From: Streptomyces acidicola
GTDB taxonomy: Bacteria > Actinomycetota > Actinomycetes > Streptomycetales > Streptomycetaceae
DNA length: 55,863 bases
Assembly (NCBI RefSeq): GCF_009377235.1
Contig: NZ_VMNX01000030.1
Span: 1 to 55,863, forward strand
Direction of reading: 5' to 3'
How positions within the stretch are numbered: the first letter of the stretch is position 1; every line of letters begins with the position of its first letter. A program made the position numbers and the translations under genes. A model generated the notes under the pieces. That model did not search any database. It worked only from the letters and a program-made list of their open reading frames with translations, and was not told the origin of the DNA. Below, piece after piece: positions 8,493 to 14,632 of this stretch.

Positions 8493-8963
8493 TTACTCGC
8501 GGTCGTGGCCCGAGCCTCGCTGCGCGACCAGGGCGTCGCGTATCTCCTTCAGGACCTCCAGCTCGGTCACCTCGATGACCTCCTGCGTGCCCTCCTTGGC
8601 CTTGCGACGGGCCTCCAGCCGTGAGAGGTACTTGGCCATCGGCAGCACCATCAGGAAGTAGACGACGGCCGCCGTGATCACGAAGCTGAGGGTCGCTCCC
8701 AGGACGGAGCCCCACATGATGGTGATGCCCGTCGCGGCGTCGCCGCTGCCCGTGCAGGGGTCCTGGAGGCAGTAGCTGTAGTGGTCGAGGTTCTTGGTGC
8801 CGACCGCCCCCACCAGGGGGTTGATGACGCCCTTCACCACCGAGTTCACGATGTTGGTGAAAGCCGCGCCGATGACCACGGCCACCGCCAGGTCGACGAC
8901 GTTCCCCCGCATCAGGAAGGCCTTGAAGCCCTCCCAGATGCTCGGCTCCTTCTTCTTGCTCAC
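8493..8963 (-). CDS. mscL: Large-conductance mechanosensitive channel
   Basis: A 156-residue channel that opens on membrane tension to release solutes in osmotic downshock. The N-terminal amphipathic helix (WEGFKAFLMRGN), TM1 (VVDLAVAVVIGAAFTNIVNSVV) and TM2 (about 85-110) followed by a charged C-terminal bundle (EARRKAKEG...) are all recognisable. The periplasmic loop carries two Cys residues (YCLQDPC), which could form a disulfide and are not typical of E. coli MscL. Length is slightly above the E. coli protein. Monocistronic. Confidence 0.95.
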   Translation of the reverse strand: MSKKKEPSIWEGFKAFLMRGNVVDLAVAVVIGAAFTNIVNSVVKGVINPLVGAVGTKNLDHYSYCLQDPCTGSGDAATGITIMWGSVLGATLSFVITAAVVYFLMVLPMAKYLSRLEARRKAKEGTQEVIEVTELEVLKEIRDALVAQRGSGHDRE

Positions 8964-9086
8964 CGCGACGCCTTTCCGTGCAAGTCGTGGAACAAATGAC
9001 TCCGCAACTTACGGCACGGCGTCCGGGACCTGTCCAGTCGCACCTCTCGAACGAGAAGTGTGACCGGCGCTCGACGGTCCCCCTCG

Positions 9087-9788
9087 TCACGGTCGGCACA
9101 GTGTCACCGCCAGCCGTGAGGTCGCGCCCGCGCCCGCCAGCCGTGCCGCCGTGGCCCGGGGCACGGTCAGGACCACCAGCGCCCCGCTCTCGGTGGCGCT
9201 CGCCGCCGGCACCCTCGTCACCCGGGCCCCGCGCGCGACCACCCGGGCGCCGCCGCCATTCGTCGACGACTCCTCGGCCGCGATCACGTCGACCCGGTTG
9301 CCGGGCCGCAGCAGCCGCACCGTGGCGCCGTCGGCGATGCGCACCGGCGCCGCCACCGTCTCGACGACTCGTCGCCGCTCCGGCACGGCCTCGGCCATCG
9401 GATGCCCGCGGGCTCGCTGGCCATCCTGAGCCGGCGCCGCATCCCGCGGACCCGCCGCCACCAGCGCCGCAGCGGTCACGGCCAGCCCGGCAGCCACGGC
9501 CCGCCTCCGGCACCGCACGAGCCGCCGCAACTGGTACCGGGCACCCCCCACCCGCAATGGGGCGAAGTGCGGAACCTCGCAGGTCGGGGGAGCGCCGGAA
9601 CCGGGCGGGCCATGGAGGGACGTGGACAGGGGTCCCGTAGACGAAGACGCAGACGACGACGGAAAAGACGAAGACGAGCCCGAGGACGAGCCCAAGCCCG
9701 AGGACGAGCCCATGGACGAACCCGTGCCCACGGACAACGAAGACGAGGACAACGAAGACGAGGACAGGGAAGGAAACGGAAGGGACAT
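9087..9788 (-). CDS. SAF-domain protein (RcpC/CpaB-like) with a Ser-rich N-terminus
   Basis: About 233 residues from the ATG at 9788. The C-terminal half is a SAF/RcpC-like domain (about 140-230) with RPGNRVDVIAAEE and VVLTVPRATAARLAGA, the kind found in CpaB/FlgA chaperones of pilus or flagellar assembly. A single membrane anchor precedes it (about 92-110, VAAGLAVTAAALVAAG), after a basic stretch. The first about 65 residues are almost pure Ser/Gly/Pro and are unlike any domain, so the real start may lie further in. No pilus genes are adjacent. The job is uncertain: a cell-surface or secretion accessory role is inference. Confidence 0.65.
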   Translation of the reverse strand: MSLPFPSLSSSSLSSSSLSVGTGSSMGSSSGLGSSSGSSSSFPSSSASSSTGPLSTSLHGPPGSGAPPTCEVPHFAPLRVGGARYQLRRLVRCRRRAVAAGLAVTAAALVAAGPRDAAPAQDGQRARGHPMAEAVPERRRVVETVAAPVRIADGATVRLLRPGNRVDVIAAEESSTNGGGARVVARGARVTRVPAASATESGALVVLTVPRATAARLAGAGATSRLAVTLCRP

Positions 9789-9953
9789 GAGGCCACCACC
9801 TGCTGCGTGAGATCGGCTTGCGGTCCCACGATGAGGCTTCGCGGCAGAGTCGGCCGACGCCCGTGGACAACCCACGAGCTGTGGATAACTCCCTCCCCCG
9901 AACGGGAAGTTCCGCCGACCGGCGCCCCTGCCGCAGCCCCCGCGCCCCACCCA

Positions 9954-10796
9954 TCACGGCATGGCGAACCCCGGATCCATCCCGCCCAGCGCCGTCGTGC
10001 ACAGGCAGTCGCGCTTCTCGGTCGGCGGCAGTGCGGCGACCGCGTCGAAGAGGACGCCCCGCAGCCGGTCGACGTTCGCCGCGAACACCTGGAGCACCTC
10101 CTCGTGCGAGACACCCTCGCCGGTCCCGGCGCCCGCGTCGAGGTCGGTGACGAGGGTCAACGACGTGTAGCAGAGCTCCAGTTCACGGGCGAGCGCGGCC
10201 TCGGGATGACCGGTCATGCCGACCACGGACCAGCCCTGAGCCTGGTGCCAGAGCGACTCGGCGCGCGTTGAGAACCGCGGCCCCTCCACGACGACCAGCG
10301 TGCCGCCGTCCACCGGTTCCCAGTCCCGCCCGCGGGCCGCCTCCAGCGCGATTCTGCGGCCCGTGGGGCAGTACGGGTCGGCCAGCGACACGTGCACCAC
10401 GTTCGGGGCGTCGCCGCCCGGCAGCGGCAGCCCGTCGAAGTACGTCTGCGTCCGCGCCTTCGTACGGTCCACCAGTTGGTCCGGCACGAGCAGCGTGCCC
10501 GGCCCGTACTCCGGCCGCAGTCCGCCTACGGCGCAGGGTCCCAGCACCTGGCGCGCCCCGACCGACCGCAGCGCCCACAGGTTGGCGCGGTAGTTGATGC
10601 GGTGCGGCGGCAGGTGGTGGCCGCGCCCGTGGCGGGGGAGGAAGGCGACCCGCCGCCCCGCGATCTCGCCGAGGAAGAGGGAGTCGCTGGGCTGCCCGTA
10701 CGGGGTGTCGACCTGTATCTCGGTCACGTCGTCGAGGAAGGAGTAGAAGCCCGAACCGCCGATGACACCGATCTCAGCGTTTTCCGTGTTCGCCAT
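9954..10796 (-). CDS. mtnP: S-methyl-5'-thioadenosine/purine nucleoside phosphorylase
   Basis: A 280-residue trimeric-type nucleoside phosphorylase (MTAP/PNP family 2). Phosphate-binding GGSGFY is at the N-terminus, then PRHGRGHHLPPHRINYRAN, EGPRFSTRAES and LVTDLDAG. An Asp in the TDxDAG position is typical of 6-aminopurine (MTA/adenosine) specificity, whereas an Asn would mark PNP. The usual MT-x-PEA signature reads MTGHPEA here. Role: phosphorolysis of methylthioadenosine from polyamine and SAM metabolism. It lies downstream of the FmdB/Ruc gene but behind a terminator hairpin, so it probably has its own promoter. Confidence 0.85.
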   Translation of the reverse strand: MANTENAEIGVIGGSGFYSFLDDVTEIQVDTPYGQPSDSLFLGEIAGRRVAFLPRHGRGHHLPPHRINYRANLWALRSVGARQVLGPCAVGGLRPEYGPGTLLVPDQLVDRTKARTQTYFDGLPLPGGDAPNVVHVSLADPYCPTGRRIALEAARGRDWEPVDGGTLVVVEGPRFSTRAESLWHQAQGWSVVGMTGHPEAALARELELCYTSLTLVTDLDAGAGTGEGVSHEEVLQVFAANVDRLRGVLFDAVAALPPTEKRDCLCTTALGGMDPGFAMP

Positions 10797-10832
10797 GCCC
10801 GCACCCTAACCGGGGCCCCGGAAACGCCGAAA

Positions 10833-10858
10833 ACCCTGTCGCCGAACGACGACAGGGT
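10833..10858 (-). terminator. Intrinsic terminator after the FmdB/Ruc-type gene
   Basis: A 9-bp stem (ACCCTGTCG pairing with CGACAGGGT) with an 8-nt loop is followed on the minus strand by TTTCGGCGTTTCC. It lies 48 bp after the FmdB stop and 36 bp before the phosphorylase start, separating the two genes. Confidence 0.6.
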
Positions 10859-10905
10859 CCCGTAACCCTTTTGCTGCGGAGCCTTTTGGCGCGGCCGACC
10901 GGCCC

Positions 10906-11250
10906 CTACGCCGCCGAGCTGCTGCTGGAGGCGGAAGAGCCCGAGGCCGACGAGCTCGACGACGAGCCGGAAGACGACTTCGAGTCGGACGACGACTTCG
11001 AGTCCGTCGAGGACTTCGAGTCCGACGACGTCGAGGACTTCGAGGACGACGACGTGCTGCTGCTCGACGACGAACCACGGCTGTCGTTCCGGTAGAAGCC
11101 GGAGCCCTTGAAGACGATGCCGACCGCGGAGAACACCTTCTTGAGGCGGCCATTGCAGTTGGGGCACTCGGTCAGGGCGTCGTCGGTGAACTTCTGCACC
11201 GCTTCGAGGCCCTCACCGCACTCGGTGCACTGGTACTGGTACGTCGGCAC
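10906..11250 (-). CDS. FmdB-type zinc-ribbon protein, likely Ruc-like stress chaperone
   Basis: A 114-residue protein with a GTG start. Residues 1-45 form an FmdB zinc ribbon with two Cys pairs (CTECG and CPNC). Residues about 60-114 are almost only Ser, Lys, Asp, Gly and Ala, hence disordered. This is the layout of Rv0991c (Ruc) of M. tuberculosis, a redox-switched chaperone that works with DnaK and is under HrcA control. Here AGGAGGAAG precedes the start, a CIRCE element begins 11 bp upstream and a sigma-R-type promoter abuts it. Chaperone function is inferred from this match of architecture and regulation. Confidence 0.88.
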   Translation of the reverse strand: MPTYQYQCTECGEGLEAVQKFTDDALTECPNCNGRLKKVFSAVGIVFKGSGFYRNDSRGSSSSSSTSSSSKSSTSSDSKSSTDSKSSSDSKSSSGSSSSSSASGSSASSSSSAA

Positions 11251-11261
11251 TGGTCTTCCTC

Positions 11262-11288
11262 CTGGCACTCTCACTCGATGAGTGCTAA
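11262..11288. promoter_or_regulatory. CIRCE element (HrcA operator)
   Basis: Read on the minus strand the site is TTAGCACTC-N9-GAGTGCCAG. The first arm matches the consensus TTAGCACTC at all nine positions, the spacer is exactly 9 bp, and the second arm matches GAGTGCTAA at seven of nine. It lies between the promoter and the ribosome binding site of the FmdB/Ruc-type gene, the position it usually has before groES and groEL. HrcA control is therefore expected. Confidence 0.88.
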
Positions 11289-11312
11289 CGACGGTCCATA
11301 GTGACGTATTCC
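11287..11312 (-). promoter_or_regulatory. Sigma-R/SigH-type promoter of the FmdB/Ruc-type gene
   Basis: On the minus strand GGAAT (11312-11308), 18 bases, then GTT (11289-11287) matches the Streptomyces sigma-R consensus GGAAT-N18-GTT exactly. The GTT is shared with the first bases of the CIRCE arm (GTTAGCACTC), so HrcA would cover the -10 and start site. The promoter lies between the end of the upstream MFS gene and the zinc-ribbon gene. Confidence 0.72.
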
Positions 11313-11318
11313 GTCGGT

Positions 11319-12599
11319 TCAGTCCACTGCCACTTGTGAGCGGTGACCGATGCCACGTGCGACGGTGCGGTTCCGGGGCCGTGGCGCGAGCCGTGACCGC
11401 AGTGCGGCCAGGACCGCCAGCGCCAGCGCCGTACCGGCCGCCGGCGCCAGGAATCCGGCACCGTCCCAGAGGCGGTCCTCCAGCTGTCCGGCGACCGTGA
11501 CGGCGGCGGCCTGACCGAGCGCGACCGCACCGGTCAGCCAGGTGAAGGCCTCCGTGCGGGCGGCCGCCGGCACCAGATCGTCGACCAGCGTGTAGCCGAT
11601 GACCAGGGTGGGTGCGACGCACATGCCGACCAGCAGGCCGAGACCGCCGAGGACCAGCACGGACATCGCGGAGTGGGCGGCCCACAGGCCGGCGGCGGTC
11701 AGGGCGAGGGCCGTGTACGCGACGACCAGTCGCCGCTGCGGGGCCGCCTTCCAGGCGATCGCACCGCAGGCGAGGCCGGACAGCATGTTGCCCGCCGCGA
11801 AGACGCCGTACAGGACACCGTTCAGACCGGGCTCGCCGATCGACTCGGAGAACGCGGCGAGCGAGACCTGCATGCCGCCGAAGACGGAGCCGATCCCCAG
11901 GAAGGCCACGATCAGAACGCGCACTCCGGGGACCCGCAGTGCCGAAACGTGCTCCACGCGCGCGTGCCCGTCGAGAACGGGAGCGGGTTGCGTGCCCCTC
12001 TGGGCGGCGAAGAGCAGACCGCCGATCAAGGTGAGGGCGGCCTCCGTCACCAGGCCGGCCGCCGGGTCCACGGTCGTGCACAGCGCGGTCGCCAGCAGCG
12101 GGCCGAGGACGAAGGTCAGCTCGTCCGTGACGGACTCGAAGGCGGTCGCGGTCGTCATCAGGGGCGTGCCCTGGAGCTTCATGCCCCAGCGGGCGCGCAC
12201 CATGGGGCCGATCTGCGGCACCGAGGCACCGGTGGGAACGGCGGCGGCGAAGAGCGCCCACAAGGGGGCGTCCGCCAGTGCCAGCGCCGTCAGGGTGAGG
12301 CCCGCCAGGGAGTGCAGGACGACGCCGGGCACCAGCACGGCCCGCTGTCCGTGGCGGTCGGCCAGACGCCCGCTGAACGGGGCGAACAGTGCCATGGAGA
12401 CACCGGTCACGGCGGCCACGGCACCGGCCGCCCCGTACGAGCCGGTGGTGTGCTGTACCAGCAGCACCAGGGAGATGGTCAGCATCGCGAACGGCTGGCG
12501 CGCCGCGAAGCCGGGGAGCAGGAACGTCCAGGCGCCACGGGTGCGCAGCAGCTGCCCGTAGCCCGGGCGGGACGACGTCGAGGTGACCGTGGACGCCAC
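11319..12599 (-). CDS. MFS transporter (drug/solute efflux type)
   Basis: A 426-residue protein with about twelve membrane helices. The MFS signature between TM2 and TM3 reads FSGRLADRHGQRAVL. The central loop (about 205-225) is short, and the C-terminus is a basic tail. The second half starts with VPGVRVLIVAFLGIGSVFGGMQVSLAAFSE, as in Streptomyces efflux carriers of unknown substrate. The start codon is ATG at 12599. The stop is 31 bp from the CIRCE site of the next gene, so the sigma-R promoter sits at its 3' end. Confidence 0.85.
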   Translation of the reverse strand: MASTVTSTSSRPGYGQLLRTRGAWTFLLPGFAARQPFAMLTISLVLLVQHTTGSYGAAGAVAAVTGVSMALFAPFSGRLADRHGQRAVLVPGVVLHSLAGLTLTALALADAPLWALFAAAVPTGASVPQIGPMVRARWGMKLQGTPLMTTATAFESVTDELTFVLGPLLATALCTTVDPAAGLVTEAALTLIGGLLFAAQRGTQPAPVLDGHARVEHVSALRVPGVRVLIVAFLGIGSVFGGMQVSLAAFSESIGEPGLNGVLYGVFAAGNMLSGLACGAIAWKAAPQRRLVVAYTALALTAAGLWAAHSAMSVLVLGGLGLLVGMCVAPTLVIGYTLVDDLVPAAARTEAFTWLTGAVALGQAAAVTVAGQLEDRLWDGAGFLAPAAGTALALAVLAALRSRLAPRPRNRTVARGIGHRSQVAVD

Positions 12600-12861
12600 G
12601 GCCCATGCCTTTCGCCGCCTGGTAGCACGCGCCCCGTTGTCCGGTCATCCGGGAGGCGTGCCGAGAGCTGTCCTCTTGCGCGTACTGCGGTAGATACCGG
12701 AGTCCACTGCGAGGAGGCGTCCCGGCCGCCATACGGTCGCGCCAGCTCTGCGTCAGGCAGAGGTGGTTCGATCAGGGTGCGCCTTCATAGTACAGAGGTG
12801 ATGTTGCCGTTCTCCTGTGAAAGCGAGCACCACCAGACAGTCGACCTGGGATTGCGGCGGC

Positions 12862-14367
12862 CTATGAGCGCGCCCCGCCGTTCGGTGTCCCCAGCCAGCC
12901 GGCCAGCTTTCCGCCCAGGCCGACCGCCCGCAGGCGCCGTTCCGCCGCGTCCCGGACAGGGTCCGTGGCCACCACGAGCAACTCGTCGCCGCGTCTCAGC
13001 ACCGTGCTCGGCAGGGGGACGAACGACGTGCCCTCCCGGACGACGAGCGTGACGGCCGCGCCGGCGGGCAGCCGGAGCTCGCTGATCTCGACGCCGTGCA
13101 TCTTCGAGCCCTCGGGGATCGCCACGGACAGCAGGTGCCCGCGCAGCCGCTCCAGGGGTGCCGACTCGATGCCGAGGTCGGCCGCCTCGGGGCCTTCGCC
13201 CAGGCGCAGCTTCCGCGCCAGCCAGGGCAGTGTGGGTCCCTGGACGAGGGTGTAGACGACCACGAGCACGAAGACGATGTTGAAGATCCGGCGGCTTCCC
13301 TCGACCTGATTCACCATGGGGATGGTGGCCAGGATGATGGGCACCGCGCCGCGCAGCCCGGCCCAGGACAGCAGCGCCTGCTCCGGCCAGGGCACCCGGA
13401 ACGGCAGCAGCGCGACGACGACGCTCACCGGCCGGGCCACTATCGTCAGCACCAGGCCGATGATGAGCGCGGGCACGATGTCGTCGCCCATCCCGTGCGG
13501 GGTCACGAGCAGGCCGAGCAGGACGAACATGCCGATCTGGGCGATCCAGCCGACTCCCTCGGCGAAGCCGCGGGTGGCGGGCCAGTGCGGCAGCCTGGCG
13601 TTGCCGAGCACCATGGAGGCCAGGTAGACGGCGAGGAAGCCGCTGCCGTGGGCGAGCGCACCGGCCGCGTACGCCGTGACGGCGATGGCCATGACGGCGA
13701 TCGGGTAGAGACCGGAGGCGGGCAGGGCCACGTGCCGCAGCCCGAACGCGCCGAGCCAGCCCACCGCGAGACCGATGGCCGCGCCGATGGCCAGCTCCAG
13801 GGCTATCTCCCCGACCAGTACGTACCAGTGCTCCACCGGTCCGGCCATGGAGAAGGAGACGACGAGGATGACCACCGGGGCGTCGTTGAAGCCGGACTCG
13901 GCCTCCAGGGTGCCCGTCAGATGCGCGGGCAGGGGGATCCTCCGCAGGACGGAGAAGACCGCCGCCGCGTCCGTCGAGGACACCACCGCGCCGATGATGA
14001 GCGACTGCCGCCATTCCAGCCCGATCAGGTAGTGCGCGCCCGCGGCTGTCACGCCGACGCTCACCGCGACGCCGACCAGCGCCAGTGAGGTGGCGGCCGG
14101 GAGGGCCGGTTTGATCTCCTTCCACTTCGTGCTGAGGCCGCCCTCCGCGAGGATCACGACGAGGGCCGCGTACCCGATGACCTGGGTCATCGCGGCGTTG
14201 TTGAACTGGATGTCCCCGAGCCCGTCCTGGCCCATGGCGACGCCTATGCCCAGGTAGACGAGCAGGCTGGGGAGCCCGCTGCGCGAAGAGATACGAACCG
14301 CTGCCACCGCGACGAGCAGAACGAGCGAGCACACGAGCAGGAGCTGGTTGAGGTGGTGGACAGTCAG
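12862..14367 (-). CDS. CPA1-type K+/H+ (or Na+/H+) antiporter with TrkA-C domain
   Basis: About 501 residues: twelve or thirteen membrane helices (about 10-400) followed by a cytosolic TrkA-C regulatory domain (about 415-485, HGVEISELRLPAGAAVTLVVREG). The ion-binding helix carries SGFNDAPVVI, an Asn-Asp motif of electroneutral CPA1 exchangers such as NhaP/CvrA; the helix LSWAGLRGAVPIILA is also typical. I take the start as a rare CTG at 14367, because GAAGGGA lies eight bases upstream and the codons read xTVHHLNQLLLV. The first GTG (14334) has no ribosome binding site. It is divergent from the penicillin-acylase gene. Confidence 0.85.
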   Translation of the reverse strand: MTVHHLNQLLLVCSLVLLVAVAAVRISSRSGLPSLLVYLGIGVAMGQDGLGDIQFNNAAMTQVIGYAALVVILAEGGLSTKWKEIKPALPAATSLALVGVAVSVGVTAAGAHYLIGLEWRQSLIIGAVVSSTDAAAVFSVLRRIPLPAHLTGTLEAESGFNDAPVVILVVSFSMAGPVEHWYVLVGEIALELAIGAAIGLAVGWLGAFGLRHVALPASGLYPIAVMAIAVTAYAAGALAHGSGFLAVYLASMVLGNARLPHWPATRGFAEGVGWIAQIGMFVLLGLLVTPHGMGDDIVPALIIGLVLTIVARPVSVVVALLPFRVPWPEQALLSWAGLRGAVPIILATIPMVNQVEGSRRIFNIVFVLVVVYTLVQGPTLPWLARKLRLGEGPEAADLGIESAPLERLRGHLLSVAIPEGSKMHGVEISELRLPAGAAVTLVVREGTSFVPLPSTVLRRGDELLVVATDPVRDAAERRLRAVGLGGKLAGWLGTPNGGARS

Positions 14368-14632
14368 CGGCTGGTCCCTTCTCGCGGGTCCGGGCAGTTG
14401 GATACCAGCACGTGAAGGCGATCGTCCGCACGCGCTTCAGTGCAAGTACTTCGTTACCTTACCTAACTCTTGACGTTTTCTTGACGCTCGGGAGTGGCAA
14501 GATCGAACGCCCGTACGTGCTGGTTGCCGACTCCGCGTCAAGTTGTCTCGCGCCCTGCGCCTATGGTTGCTCCTGCGCTCAGTTAAAAGCACAGCCCGGC
14601 CTGCCGCTCGCATTAGGACAGCAAGGACAGCG

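Noticed and set aside
9622..9810. Small acidic protein on the plus strand
   Set aside because: It is the complement of the Ser-rich leader of the SAF-domain gene, has no ribosome binding site and reflects GAGGAC repeats.
6922..10002. One very long minus-strand open frame (about 1026 codons) covering ltrA, mscL and the SAF region
   Set aside because: Only the 6922-8151 part matches a family; the rest is antisense or out of frame to mscL and the SAF gene, a common result of high GC.
10906..12732. A 608-codon frame joining the FmdB gene with sequence antisense or out of frame to the MFS gene
   Set aside because: The GTG at 11250 has a strong ribosome binding site and the FmdB fold begins there; the upstream part overlaps the MFS gene in the wrong frame.
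14335..14632. A c-di-AMP (ydaO) riboswitch before the CPA1 antiporter
   Set aside because: The leader between the chosen start and the divergent gene is short and shows none of the conserved ydaO core that I could recognise.
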